From Proteobacteria bacterium UBA7415 (lineage in GTDB: Bacteria; Pseudomonadota; Gammaproteobacteria; Arenicellales; Arenicellaceae): 64,000 bases of DNA. The stretch spans positions 1 through 64,000 of the forward strand of contig DKML01000001.1 of assembly GCA_002470515.1 (NCBI GenBank). The letters run 5' to 3'. The notes beneath the pieces were generated by a model. That model was not told the origin of the DNA. It saw only the letters and a program-made list of their open reading frames with translations, and did no database searches. Positions 9,203-18,026 of this stretch are shown here, in pieces (within the stretch, counting starts at the first letter, position 1; each line of letters starts with the position of its first letter). The translations under genes were made by a program, and so were the position numbers.

Positions 9203-9961
9203 CTAGTGGGTGTCTATGTAAGTCGTCAGGTCAGCAATTATTTTATCAGGCTGACCCTCTTGCTTTTTCATCGCAAGCGTAACTAATGAAACAGTGCTTA
9301 GCCAAAAATTTAAAGTTAACTCAACACGAGGATTCTGAGTTAACGCATCGAACGTTTCTTTAACATTCGCCAAGTTTTTGGGTGGCGGACAATCGGCAAT
9401 TAGAGTTTGATTTCGACCATTAAAACTAAAGCAATATGCCCACATATGCTCTTGCATGTGCGCCGGAATAATCGAACGCACTAACTCTCTATACTCAGGT
9501 AGTTCAGCATTTATAAGTGTCGTTTGCACGAACAAGTCATGGTAGATACTAAGCTTGTCGCGCAGGTTAATGTCACGCGGAAAACCTTCGCGTTTCATTT
9601 CTTCGTACGCGGTGTTATTCAGGCGGCCATCAATCCATTTAGATGCATGAAAGAATGCTGCTACTTCTAGCCAACAGTCGCTTGCACATTGCTTAGTAGC
9701 AATAGTGCTTAATGCGTCGTAGCCAAATCGAGTGACTGTACGCAAAGCACTCTCGGCATCACCAATATCGATAATATTTCTCTTAATATCCTCACGCACT
9801 GCTTCTAGATGTTTAATCTCGCGCGCATCTACGGCTCGGCTTTCTCGCCACTGGTCTAATTGCAGAGCAATAAGCACACCAGAGATAACCATCACAAACT
9901 CAATAATAATAACGGCCCAATCTTGTCGGCGCAGTGCGTTGGCAATACGGTGTAGAAACAT
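9203..9961 (-). CDS. N-terminally anchored membrane protein, WNxxR family
   Basis: This 252-residue protein has the same plan as the genes at 8350, 7604 and 158. It starts MFLHRIANALRRQDWAV, then has a transmembrane helix (about 16-36), DQWRESRAVD, and a helical soluble domain. The soluble part is distinct from its paralogues and carries four or five Cys, which suggests disulfides if it is extracytoplasmic. It stands alone, separated from the other copies by the small membrane protein gene on the opposite strand. Function is unknown. Confidence 0.75.
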   Translation of the reverse strand: MFLHRIANALRRQDWAVIIIEFVMVISGVLIALQLDQWRESRAVDAREIKHLEAVREDIKRNIIDIGDAESALRTVTRFGYDALSTIATKQCASDCWLEVAAFFHASKWIDGRLNNTAYEEMKREGFPRDINLRDKLSIYHDLFVQTTLINAELPEYRELVRSIIPAHMQEHMWAYCFSFNGRNQTLIADCPPPKNLANVKETFDALTQNPRVELTLNFWLSTVSLVTLAMKKQEGQPDKIIADLTTYIDTH

Positions 9962-10135
9962 TGTCTATATCCACTATCAATAAACTTTACAGCTTTAGTT
10001 TAGCAGACTAGATACTTGCTTGAACGAACAAATGTTGTGGCGTAAAGATCAGGTTAACTGTCCGCAATCCCATTAGAAATATTATTAAAACTAGTAGGCA
10101 CCTACCTGTTTACTCAGCTAAGAAGTATGCAAAAA

Positions 10136-10408
10136 TCATACTCGTAATAAAGTCCACACTCCAATTGCGATAAAGCCTATTCCTGCGGCGATTTGTAAGT
10201 ACTTTGGATCCATCGTTTCTGCCAACACGCTACCTGCGAGAACGCCCAAAGCTGACGCCACAATCAGCGCTGCTGATGCTGCGAAGAACACGGTGTATTT
10301 GCTTACCTCTTTATCGGCCGCAAACAGCATAGTTGCGAGTTGGGTTTTGTCGCCCAGTTCTGCAATAAATACGGAAGCGAAGATTGTGAGAAATATTTTC
10401 CAGTCCAT
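10136..10408 (-). CDS. TMEM165/GDT1 (UPF0016) family cation transporter, single-repeat form
   Basis: A 90-residue membrane protein with the signature E-x-G-D-K-T (IAELGDKTQLAT, residues 15-26) followed by two more helices. Family members move Mn2+ or Ca2+ across membranes. The bacterial single-repeat form is about 90 residues and is thought to dimerise. AAGGA lies upstream of the ATG. I checked the leader for a Mn2+-sensing yybP-ykoY riboswitch and saw none. It lies next to the copper genes, but no shared function is implied. Confidence 0.85.
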   Translation of the reverse strand: MDWKIFLTIFASVFIAELGDKTQLATMLFAADKEVSKYTVFFAASAALIVASALGVLAGSVLAETMDPKYLQIAAGIGFIAIGVWTLLRV

Positions 10409-10588
10409 TGTGTTAATCCTTGCTTATACTTGGCTCTGTTATCAATTAATTTCTCTTAGACCACTCTGAGTTGCCGTCGATATCAATGATGTGTTTAAGG
10501 TAACGATTTGCGATACTAACCGCATCAAATTTGTATTGCCATAAGTTTTTCTTACAAAATGTGGTGTCGGCTAAAGGCCCACATTTTG

Positions 10589-11131
10589 TTAATGATGTGA
10601 ACCGCTATCGTCTTCGCCACGCGCTGTGAGAATCTGATAGTGCTCGGTCGCCAAGTTAGGCAACTTATTGATGAACGCCACCATCGCCCATATTCGGGCA
10701 TCATCATGAGTGGGTCCCCATGCGGGCATTCCACTGGCTTTAATGCCATGCTTGATGATACAAAAGTCACGCTGTGCAGACTCCAAATCGGCCAAACCTA
10801 ACGTGCGGTCTTTCGCTAGATTCGGCGGCGTTGGATATAGCCCAATACTCATATCACTTTGTTCAACCCCAGGCTTTAAATGGCAAGTTGCACACATCTC
10901 GTTGTAGTCGGGTCCACCAGCCAAGAGTAGATCTGGATTGGAAAGATCAGGTACCTTAACTGAAGACGATGCGCGAGCAATAGATTGCTCACGCACGGTT
11001 TCCAACAAAGCATAAGTTAACTTATTGTGCTGAGTATCGGCACCGACAGGGTATAGCCCCGAATAAATAAATGCCGCACCCAGAAAAGCAAAGGTAAAAC
11101 CCGCCCACAAAACACTCTTAATGATTTTCAC
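10589..11131 (-). CDS. membrane-anchored c-type cytochrome of the copper locus
   Basis: A single-haem class I cytochrome c with haem site CATCH, a likely distal Met in SGMPAWG, and an N-terminal membrane anchor (IIKSVLWAGFTFAFLG). It should sit on the periplasmic face and carry electrons. I place the start at a GTG at 11131, just before the anchor and overlapping the end of the upstream gene. Longer in-frame ATG starts at 11200 and 11176 are possible but would add residues that duplicate the coding end of the upstream gene. It is the last gene of the CopA operon; similar cytochromes often accompany copper resistance genes. Its electron partner is unknown. Confidence 0.75.
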   Translation of the reverse strand: MKIIKSVLWAGFTFAFLGAAFIYSGLYPVGADTQHNKLTYALLETVREQSIARASSSVKVPDLSNPDLLLAGGPDYNEMCATCHLKPGVEQSDMSIGLYPTPPNLAKDRTLGLADLESAQRDFCIIKHGIKASGMPAWGPTHDDARIWAMVAFINKLPNLATEHYQILTARGEDDSGSHH

Positions 11132-11504
11132 TCGTGCCCGCGTCGTGTGCTTCGTTATGCTCTTCTGATTTAGCATCAACTTCTGCATCAACTTCTGCAT
11201 CGTCAGCCATCATCTCGCAATGCCCCATTTTTTCGTGCTCCATGGTGCACTGCATAGGCTTTGGATCTGCTTTCGCATGCGGTTTAGATTCTGCTTGCGC
11301 TTCTTCATGGTGTTCCATCTGCATTTTAGATTCACACTTTTTTTGCATAGCGAGCATTACAGGGTCGCTCGCATCAAGCTTTGTATCGTGCATTGCCGCG
11401 CAATCTGGTTTTTCTGCGTCGGCTTTATGCATGCTTGGATCGTGTGCAAATGCGTTAGTGCTTAAAGCAAAAATTAGGGTAACGATTGATAGAATATATT
11501 TCAT
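11118..11504 (-). CDS. periplasmic His/Met/Cys-rich, probably copper-binding protein
   Basis: A 128-residue protein with a clear signal peptide (cleaved near NAFA-HD). The mature part is dominated by His, Met, Asp, Glu and Lys. A central segment CTMEHEKMGHCEM closely matches the CTQEHADMGHCEM unit repeated three times in the multicopper oxidase CopA of the same operon. This suggests a shared Cu-binding motif with Cys, Met and His ligands. The ends are low-complexity acidic/His repeats (DAEVDAEVDAKSEEH). I know no named family; a periplasmic copper buffer or chaperone is an inference from composition and position. Confidence 0.7.
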   Translation of the reverse strand: MKYILSIVTLIFALSTNAFAHDPSMHKADAEKPDCAAMHDTKLDASDPVMLAMQKKCESKMQMEHHEEAQAESKPHAKADPKPMQCTMEHEKMGHCEMMADDAEVDAEVDAKSEEHNEAHDAGTSENH

Positions 11505-11581
11505 ATTGTGCTCCGTAGATTGATGGCTATTTATTCAATGGCCAATTGATTGTTCTAGTAAAACGACTCTTCGCCTGCTGC

Positions 11582-12331
11582 TTAAAACCAAGAATGCACG
11601 CCAAACATTAACTCAACGCTACCGCTTTTATTGCCTTCACTTTTTTCGATTCGGCGCGTATTGCCAAAAGTCTGTGACCCGGTTAAACCCACAAACGGTT
11701 GGAATTTACGATTACCATTATGTTCGTACCCTAACCTTAGACCAAACTCGATTTCGGCTAAACCAGAACCTTCACCATAATCTAGATTAGTCCGGCCATT
11801 AGCCACAATTTCCATCTCAGGAGTGAGCACCCATTCTTGAGTAAGCATTATTTCGCGCTCGAGTTCGATTAAAAGCTGGCTACTGGACTCTTCGCCAACA
11901 AATACTCGTGCATCTACTTCTACAAAGTAGGGTGCGGTGCCTATATAACCATACGAGATCCAATTGCGCGCTTTAGCCTGCCCATCTGTGTGGTGAGCTA
12001 AATCAGGGCCGTCCGGCTTAATATCATGGCGAACACCAAACTGCTGATCCCAGGTGGTGTAGACGGCTCGGCTGTATACAAATTCGATGTTGGCTTCTTC
12101 TACTTCGCTATCTGCATATTCACCTGAGGTCTTGACCCAGAACTTATAGAGGTCACGCCCCACCCACGCATCTACATCCCATTCGACTACGCCATCTTCT
12201 TTGTTTGGCAAGTATTCAAAATCGGTCATCACTTTGGTCAACAATGGGTCATCGTCGTCCATCGCCATCACTGGTTGTGCTGCGGCAAAGGTGACGCCAA
12301 AAAACAGACTGACAATTCTTAGCTTTATCAT
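11582..12331 (-). CDS. copB: copper resistance protein B (outer membrane)
   Basis: A CopB/PcoB-type protein with a signal peptide (cleaved near PVMA-MD), followed by alternating hydrophobic beta strands. It ends in a Phe (SVELMFGVHSWF), typical of outer membrane barrels. It lacks the long Met/His-rich N-terminal region of many CopB proteins; that function may have moved to the separate His/Met-rich protein at 11504. The ATG at 12331 overlaps the TGA of copA by four bases (ATGA), which sets the start and implies coupling. It is thought to bind or export copper at the outer membrane. Confidence 0.85.
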   Translation of the reverse strand: MIKLRIVSLFFGVTFAAAQPVMAMDDDDPLLTKVMTDFEYLPNKEDGVVEWDVDAWVGRDLYKFWVKTSGEYADSEVEEANIEFVYSRAVYTTWDQQFGVRHDIKPDGPDLAHHTDGQAKARNWISYGYIGTAPYFVEVDARVFVGEESSSQLLIELEREIMLTQEWVLTPEMEIVANGRTNLDYGEGSGLAEIEFGLRLGYEHNGNRKFQPFVGLTGSQTFGNTRRIEKSEGNKSGSVELMFGVHSWF

Positions 12332-14271
12332 GACACCTGCACCTCGCGAAACATCCCTGACATGTGATACATCAAGTGGCAGTGGTAAGCCCACCGTCCC
12401 ATAGCGTCGGCTGTGACTAAGTAACTCACCTTAGAGCCAGGCTGCACGATAACGGTGTGCTTACGCGGAATATAGTTACCATCGCCTGTTTCAAGATCAC
12501 TCCACATACCGTGTAGGTGCATAGGGTGATTCATCATAGTGTTGTTGACTAAGGTAATACGAACTCGCTCGCCATACTTAAGTTTGAGTGGGTCGGCTTG
12601 AGAACCTTTGATACCGTCGATCGACCACATATAGCGACTCATATTGCCCGTTAAGTGCAATTCGATTTCGCGGCTTGGCTCTCTTGGATCAGGGGTTTTG
12701 TTTAGATTGAACAACTCAGCATAGGTTAAAACCTTACGTCCGTTGTCGCGTAAACCCACACCTGGATCATCAAGTCGATACTGCGCTCCTTGCGCTAACA
12801 TATCGATTTTTGGCCCTACCTTTAAATGGTCAAAATTGGCTGGGATTGCGGTTCCGTAACCAGCAGCTCCAGTAGCGAACTCTTGAATGATCTTAGGCAT
12901 TTCACAATGCCCCATATCGGCGTGTTCTTGAGTACACGATGAGTCAACGCTCATGGCCATTGGCGCCGGCATTTCGCAGTGCCCCATGTCAGCGTGTTCT
13001 TGGGTACACGACGAGTCGCTGCTCATTGCCATTGCGGATGGCATTTCGCAGTGCCCCATATCGGCATGTTCTTGTGTACAGCCACCGTCCATGCCCATTT
13101 CGCCGTGGTTCATAGCTCCGTGGTCCGTTCGGACCGAACTCATCCCCATATCAGCGTGACTCAAGATAGGCTGCTCATCCATCTCAGGAATCTGCGCAAC
13201 CAAGCTGGCATCTGGAGTAAGTGTTCCTCGCGCATAACCTGAACGATCAATTGCCTGGCAAAATAGGGTATAGGCTTGTTCGCTACTGGGCTCAACAATT
13301 ACGTCGTAGGTTTCTGCCACGCCTATACGAAACTCGTCTACTGTTACAGGCTGAACATATTGCCCGTCTGAAGCCACCACGGTCATCTTTACACCCGGAA
13401 TGCGTACATCAAAAAAGGTCATCGCCGCTGCATTAATAACTCGAAGCAATATTTTCTCGCCCTTTTTGAACTCACCCACCCATCCATCCGCGGGTGCTTT
13501 ACCGTTCATTAAGTAGGTATAGGTACGACCTGTGACATCGGATATATCAGAATCAGACATCAACATGGTGTTCCACATCGCACGGTCTTTAAGCGTTGCG
13601 TCTAAGCCCTTTTGTTTAACGTCGCGATTAAAGTCCGCCAAGGTGCGCTCATCGGTATTGTAGATGTGCGGCATCTTTTTCAAATTGGCATAAACATCGT
13701 GCGTATCTTCATCACTCCAATCAGAGAGCACAACCACGTAGTCTCGATCGTAGCTATACGGAGCAGGCTCTTTAGGCTCAACAACGATGGCGCCGTACAT
13801 ACCCACTTGCTCTTGAAAACCCGAATGGCTGTGATACCAATAGGTACCGCTTTGGTTTACGTCAAATTCGTACTTAAAGGTTTCGCCGGGCTTTATACCC
13901 GGAAAACTAATGTGCGGTACACCGTCCATATTGGCAGGCAAAATAATACCGTGCCAGTGTATGGAGCTATCCATTGCCATATTGTTGCGCACGTTAAGCG
14001 TGACGCGATCGCCTTCTTTCCAACGTAATACTGGCGCAGGCACTGACCCATTAATCGCCATTGCCTGGCGGTTTTGGCCAGTAAAGTTAACCGGCATATG
14101 GCCGATGTCTAAATTAAAGTGGTTACCGCTAAGGCTGTTTTGCCCTGCTGCAGGTCGCGTAAGCAGCTCGGCTGCTTTAGCGTAACCGTTAGAACTGAGT
14201 AAGCCTGCAGCGGTAGCCGAGGCTAAGCCTGTTACAAAACGACGTCGAGAATTACAAAAATTGGTGGTCAT
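12328..14271 (-). CDS. copA: multicopper oxidase, copper resistance protein A
   Basis: A CopA/PcoA-type multicopper oxidase that oxidises Cu(I) in the periplasm. Visible features: a Tat signal (RRRFVTG, residues 9-15), the copper motifs HWHG, HSHSG, HPMHLHG and YHCHLMYHMSGM, and a Met/His/Cys-rich insert at about residues 395-458. The insert holds three near-identical 24-residue units with the core CTQEHADMGHCEMP. The ATG has GGAGGG upstream. It is the second gene of an operon driven by a MerR-type promoter at 14706-14736, and is followed by copB with an ATGA overlap. The name copA follows the Pseudomonas usage; the P-type ATPase below is also called copA in other species. Confidence 0.95.
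   Translation of the reverse strand: MTTNFCNSRRRFVTGLASATAAGLLSSNGYAKAAELLTRPAAGQNSLSGNHFNLDIGHMPVNFTGQNRQAMAINGSVPAPVLRWKEGDRVTLNVRNNMAMDSSIHWHGIILPANMDGVPHISFPGIKPGETFKYEFDVNQSGTYWYHSHSGFQEQVGMYGAIVVEPKEPAPYSYDRDYVVVLSDWSDEDTHDVYANLKKMPHIYNTDERTLADFNRDVKQKGLDATLKDRAMWNTMLMSDSDISDVTGRTYTYLMNGKAPADGWVGEFKKGEKILLRVINAAAMTFFDVRIPGVKMTVVASDGQYVQPVTVDEFRIGVAETYDVIVEPSSEQAYTLFCQAIDRSGYARGTLTPDASLVAQIPEMDEQPILSHADMGMSSVRTDHGAMNHGEMGMDGGCTQEHADMGHCEMPSAMAMSSDSSCTQEHADMGHCEMPAPMAMSVDSSCTQEHADMGHCEMPKIIQEFATGAAGYGTAIPANFDHLKVGPKIDMLAQGAQYRLDDPGVGLRDNGRKVLTYAELFNLNKTPDPREPSREIELHLTGNMSRYMWSIDGIKGSQADPLKLKYGERVRITLVNNTMMNHPMHLHGMWSDLETGDGNYIPRKHTVIVQPGSKVSYLVTADAMGRWAYHCHLMYHMSGMFREVQVS
12897..13083 (-). 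repeat. 72-bp in-frame repeat in copA, three copies
   Basis: A 72-bp unit recurs with starts near 12899, 12971 and 13043. Each unit encodes 24 residues containing CTQEHADMGHCEMP and MAMS. The repeat preserves the frame, so copy-number change would add or remove copper-binding units without breaking the protein. Confidence 0.85.
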
Positions 14272-14317
14272 TAGACCCTCCTAACAAAAATGAGTTATTA
14301 AAAAACTATTTGAACTG

Positions 14318-14698
14318 TTAGGAATTCTTAGGGGGCTGCTTCTCTAACCGTGGGTCCGGACTATGGAACTCAAGATCAATAAACGCGATTACTGCGTTTA
14401 CTTGAGTGTTGGGCACATTAAGCGCGATGTTGTTGGCAATTACATTGCTGATTGCTGAGCAAAACACCTTACATGCGCTGACGGCTGAGTCGGTCTTAAG
14501 ACTAGTCGAGACCTCTGAGTTCATTTGCTGGCAATGCGCCATAGAGTCGGACGCAGGCACTGAATTGGATTCAGTCGTTATTTGACCGGCACTCACTGGA
14601 TCAACCGAAGGAAACGCATGCACAGCGGCAATACTCGACACGGCTAGGTAGCAGAGTAGCGAGAATCTTGCAGCTAAGTGAATAAACGTTGTTTTCAT
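14318..14698 (-). CDS. small exported Cys/Met protein, first gene of the CopA operon
   Basis: The protein is about 126 residues, with a signal peptide (MKTTFIHLAARFSLLCYLAVSSIAAVHA). The mature part carries MAHCQQMNSE and SACKVFCSAISN, giving three Cys with a C-x3-C pair. Such short Cys-containing exported proteins are common in copper loci. I do not recognise a named family with confidence. The ATG at 14698 lies seven bases after a TATTAT -10 element, so the transcript may be leaderless; longer starts would lie inside the promoter and are rejected. copA follows 46 bases downstream. Confidence 0.65.
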   Translation of the reverse strand: MKTTFIHLAARFSLLCYLAVSSIAAVHAFPSVDPVSAGQITTESNSVPASDSMAHCQQMNSEVSTSLKTDSAVSACKVFCSAISNVIANNIALNVPNTQVNAVIAFIDLEFHSPDPRLEKQPPKNS

Positions 14699-14705
14699 TG
14701 GTTTG

Positions 14706-14736
14706 ATAATACAAGTTAAAGCTAAGTCTAAGTCAA
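14706..14736 (-). promoter_or_regulatory. MerR/CueR-type promoter-operator of the CopA operon
   Basis: On the minus strand, TTGACT (14736-14731) and TATTAT (14711-14706) are separated by 19 bp. That overlong spacer is the hallmark of MerR-family activation. The spacer (TAGACTTAGCTTTAACTTG) matches the ATPase promoter spacer at most positions. The CueR-like regulator is encoded just upstream. Confidence 0.8.
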
Positions 14737-14798
14737 GCCTGTACACGATTTCACGCGTGAGTTTAATGATAGTTGGGTCATGGTTTTGTTTAAACCGA

Positions 14799-14926
14799 GC
14801 TGTTTATTGGCTCAAGGCTGTTTATTGGCTCAAGGCTGTTTATTGGCTCAAGGCTGTTTATTGGCTCAAGGCTATTTTATTGGCTCAAGGCTATTTTATT
14901 GGCTCAAGGCTGTTCATTGGCTCAGG
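14799..14926. repeat. minisatellite of 18-19 bp, seven copies
   Basis: Seven tandem copies of GCTGTTTATTGGCTCAAG or close variants fill the space between the merR stop and the CopA-operon promoter. Copies 1-4 are 18 bp, copies 5-6 are 19 bp (GCTATTTTATTGGCTCAAG) and copy 7 is a variant containing TTCATTGG. The seventh unit overlaps the last codons and the TGA of merR, so the array seems to have grown from the gene's 3' end. Confidence 0.95.
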
Positions 14927-15317
14927 GCTGTTTAATCCCCTCCATTATCGGACAGTCTTCCTCGACCCCGCTTGCTTTGCAGGCGTTAAGCATTTTGCTC
15001 AAGTCCTTTTTCAGATGTTTTAGATCAGCTAGCCCTTCTTCCACTTCGAGCAATTTATCTTGCACGAGCCTTTGAACTTGAGGCTTTTCTGTAATCGGTG
15101 CTTTGTCCAATTCGATAAGCGTTCTGATCTCCTCCAACGTGAAATGCATTCGCTTTGCACGTTTTATAAAACGCACTCGCTCAATCTCGCGGTCTCCGTA
15201 GTTTCGTCTTCCACCCGCACTTTTGTCTACTAGTGGAAGCAATCCGATTTTTTCGTAATAACGTAAAGTGTGCGTACTTACGCCCAGTAGTTTTGCAACC
15301 TCGCCTATCGAACTCAT
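14922..15317 (-). CDS. cueR: MerR-family copper-responsive regulator (CueR-like)
   Basis: The protein has an N-terminal winged HTH (IGEVAKLLGVSTHTLRYYEKIGLL), a dimerisation helix, and a C-terminal metal-binding loop CKASGVEEDCPI. CueR uses two Cys in the same position, with a loop one residue shorter. It should bend and activate the two 19-bp-spacer promoters in this locus when Cu(I) binds. The ATG at 15317 is preferred over a GTG at 15326 because GAGG lies eight bases upstream of it. It is co-directional with and downstream of the ATPase and cupredoxin genes, so it may be autoregulated. Confidence 0.85.
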   Translation of the reverse strand: MSSIGEVAKLLGVSTHTLRYYEKIGLLPLVDKSAGGRRNYGDREIERVRFIKRAKRMHFTLEEIRTLIELDKAPITEKPQVQRLVQDKLLEVEEGLADLKHLKKDLSKMLNACKASGVEEDCPIMEGIKQP

Positions 15318-15360
15318 TGACTGCACCTCGTTACATTTTTATTCACCAAAGCCTACACCT

Positions 15361-15714
15361 TTACTCTACGACCAACACGCCTTTATACATTTTCATTTGG
15401 CAATGAAATTCATATTCGCCAGCAGACATCTCTGGCAGCCTGATAGTTGTAGTTTGATTCACTATTAGTGTTTCGGCGATATCAAACTGCGGTATCAATA
15501 GCATTTCGGCACACGGCGATGCGTCTTTACGTAAAAACTTTAGCGCGTGTTGCTCACCCGTCTTTAACTTGATACGAGACGGCGAGTAATTACCATTCTC
15601 TACAACAACTGAGAAGCCGGCCTCGCTCTGTTCTACGGCTTTTGGTTTGTACAACCAAAACCACCATACTATTAAAACTATTAACAACGCTCCTGCTAGA
15701 TTCACAATTAACAT
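15361..15714 (-). CDS. membrane-anchored cupredoxin-domain protein
   Basis: A 117-residue protein with one N-terminal transmembrane helix (about 2-22) and a cupredoxin-type beta domain. Candidate copper ligands occur in the usual places: a Cys in SPCAEML and His, Met and Cys in YEFHCQMKMYKG near the C-terminus. It lies between the Cu+ ATPase and the CueR-like regulator, in the same orientation. It probably receives or holds copper in the periplasm next to the exporter. It resembles the short cupredoxin_1 proteins often found beside copper ATPases. Confidence 0.8.
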   Translation of the reverse strand: MLIVNLAGALLIVLIVWWFWLYKPKAVEQSEAGFSVVVENGNYSPSRIKLKTGEQHALKFLRKDASPCAEMLLIPQFDIAETLIVNQTTTIRLPEMSAGEYEFHCQMKMYKGVLVVE

Positions 15715-15764
15715 CTTTCTTCCTCATTCTGTTTTCTAATCTTCCTTAAATTCTATTCGGTGCG

Positions 15765-18026
15765 CTACGAAGGCTTAAACCAGCGTAACCTATTTGCATT
15801 ACTGACCACTGTTAGCGATGACAACGCCATAGCTGCGCCGGCGATTATAGGGCTTAGTAGAATGCCGAAAAATGGATACAAAATACCCGCCGCTATCGGT
15901 ACGCCTGCTGCGTTATAAACAAACGCACCAAAGAGGTTTTGCTTAACATTGCTTAACGTCGCCTTGCTCACCGATATCGCATCGGCTAGCCCGTGCAGCG
16001 ACCCTCGCATAAGGGTTATGTCTGCACTCTCGATCGCCACGTCAGTTCCAGTGCCTATGGCAAAACCCACGTCCGCTCTAGCTAATGCAGGGGCGTCGTT
16101 TATTCCATCGCCGGTCATACCAACTACTTCGCCAGATTGCTGCAGCTCAATTACCTTTGCGGTTTTGTCTTGGGGCAGCACTTCTGCAAAAAATTCACCT
16201 ATACCCACCTTTTTAGCTACCGCTTCGGCTGTGGCGCGGTTATCTCCCGTAAGCATAACAATACGAATGCCTTTGGCTTGAAGTCGCTTAATTGCGCTTA
16301 CCGAATCCTCTTTGATTGGATCGGCTACTGCGATTATTCCAAGAAGCTCTGAATTAGCCGCTAGATACATAGGCGTTTTAGCCTGAGCGGCTAGGTCTTG
16401 CGCGTGTGTTATATAGCCGCTGATGTCCACTCCTTGCGCTTTCATTAAACGTTCATTACCAAGATAAACACGAGAGCCATTAACATCGCCCTCAATACCG
16501 TGCCCAGTAATAGCATTAAAATTGCTAACGACATCTGCCTCAACACCTTTATCAGTAGCGCTTTGCACTATAGCCATCGCCAAAGGATGTTCTGACCCCG
16601 ACTCTAAGCTGGCAGACAATTGCAGAATCTGAGTCTCGCTTTGGGCATTAGCGACCACCACATCGGTCACCTTAGGTTCGCCCAATGTAATGGTGCCTGT
16701 TTTGTCTAACACCATAGTAGTGATCTTAGATGCGGTTTGCAGTGCCTCGCCATTGCGAATAAGCACACCTGCTTCGGCCGCCTTGCCCACACCCACCATA
16801 ACCGACATGGGTGTAGCCAAGCCCAGAGCACATGGGCAAGCAATAATCAGGATAGTGGTCGCAGAGACTAAGGCAAACGCGACTGTAGGCTCTGGCCCAA
16901 AGTTCAACCAAAGCAAGGCGCTTACTACAGCAATGATCATGATGGCTGGAACGAAGTACGCCGAGATAACGTCTGCCAGGCGACCAATAGGTGGCTTAGA
17001 ATTCTGGGCGTGTTTGACCATGTCGATAATGCGCGCTAACGCGGTGTCCTTACCCACCCGCGTTGCGCTAAATATAATCGACCCTGTTTTGTTTATAGTG
17101 CCGGCGGCAACAGAATCACCTATGCGTTTCTCTACTGGCATAGGTTCGCCAGTAAGCATCGATTCGTCGATGCTCGTTGTGCCCTCGTCTACTTGTCCAT
17201 CTACCGGGATCTTTTCGCCTGGGCGTATCCGTATTCGGTCATTCAACTCAACATCTTCGATTGCTATATCAAGCTCTTTGCCGTCGCGGATCACGCGCGC
17301 TGTTTTAGCCTGTAGTCCGATCAAACGTTTAATGGCATCTGAGGTGCGCCCACGCGCTCTTACCTCTAAGGCTAGACCTAGATTGATCAAGCCAATGATC
17401 ATTGCGGTTGCTTCAAAATAGACGTGGCGTGCCATTAGTGGCAGCGCATCGGGCAGCAAAACGACAAGCATCGAATACAACCACGCTGTACCCGTACCCA
17501 GCATAATTAGCGTATCCATGTTTGCGTTGTGTGACAGTAACGACTTAAACCCGCCCACGTAGAAATGCCGACCGGACGTTGCCATAATTGCAAAGGTCGC
17601 AACACCTACTATTAGCCAAGCAATGCGTTCGGCATTAGTAGTGACCGACATATCACCAATAAACAAACCGTACACCATTAGCGGAACACCCAAGCCAAGC
17701 GCTATGGCCGTGTCGCGTAATAGCTTATTGTAGTAAGCGTGGTCGGCGGCGTCTTTTTCGTTTATTACGTGTTCGTCGGACTTTTCCGTGGCGCTAGTTG
17801 CGTTGTAGCCAGACGCCTTTATTGCATCGATCAGGTCACTTTCGTCAACGTTTCCATAAACAGTCGCCATACTCTGTGGCAAATTCATTTGTGCGTCCGT
17901 AACCCCAGACACACCGTTTAATGCCTTTTCGATTTTACCTACGCAGCTTGCGCAGCTCGCACCGCCTACCAACAGATGATGGCGCTTGATACTAGATTGC
18001 GGTGTTTTAGTGTTTGATGGTGTCAT
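15765..18026 (-). CDS. copA: Cu+-translocating P1B-type ATPase
   Basis: This ATPase exports Cu(I) from the cytoplasm. It has one N-terminal heavy-metal domain (GGASCASC, Cys25 and Cys28) and eight expected membrane helices. The transport motif CPC (IACPCALG) is near residue 397, with DKTGT near 440, [14 protein letters not shown], then YN and MALSS in the last two helices. Together these mark the Cu+ subgroup. The ATG at 18026 has AGAGGA seven bases upstream; the ATG at 18077 would leave almost no leader after the promoter. It is driven by the MerR-type promoter at 18092-18122 and leads the ATPase-cupredoxin-regulator operon. Confidence 0.95.
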   Translation of the reverse strand: MTPSNTKTPQSSIKRHHLLVGGASCASCVGKIEKALNGVSGVTDAQMNLPQSMATVYGNVDESDLIDAIKASGYNATSATEKSDEHVINEKDAADHAYYNKLLRDTAIALGLGVPLMVYGLFIGDMSVTTNAERIAWLIVGVATFAIMATSGRHFYVGGFKSLLSHNANMDTLIMLGTGTAWLYSMLVVLLPDALPLMARHVYFEATAMIIGLINLGLALEVRARGRTSDAIKRLIGLQAKTARVIRDGKELDIAIEDVELNDRIRIRPGEKIPVDGQVDEGTTSIDESMLTGEPMPVEKRIGDSVAAGTINKTGSIIFSATRVGKDTALARIIDMVKHAQNSKPPIGRLADVISAYFVPAIMIIAVVSALLWLNFGPEPTVAFALVSATTILIIACPCALGLATPMSVMVGVGKAAEAGVLIRNGEALQTASKITTMVLDKTGTITLGEPKVTDVVVANAQSETQILQLSASLESGSEHPLAMAIVQSATDKGVEADVVSNFNAITGHGIEGDVNGSRVYLGNERLMKAQGVDISGYITHAQDLAAQAKTPMYLAANSELLGIIAVADPIKEDSVSAIKRLQAKGIRIVMLTGDNRATAEAVAKKVGIGEFFAEVLPQDKTAKVIELQQSGEVVGMTGDGINDAPALARADVGFAIGTGTDVAIESADITLMRGSLHGLADAISVSKATLSNVKQNLFGAFVYNAAGVPIAAGILYPFFGILLSPIIAGAAMALSSLTVVSNANRLRWFKPS

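Noticed and set aside
10409..10588. Mn2+ riboswitch (yybP-ykoY) before the UPF0016 gene
   Set aside because: The conserved loop sequences were not found in the leader.
14799..14926. CRISPR array
   Set aside because: The units are contiguous without spacers, and no cas genes are present.
16690..17421. 243-codon open frame on the plus strand opposite the Cu+ ATPase gene
   Set aside because: It is antisense to a strongly supported gene and encodes no recognisable domain.
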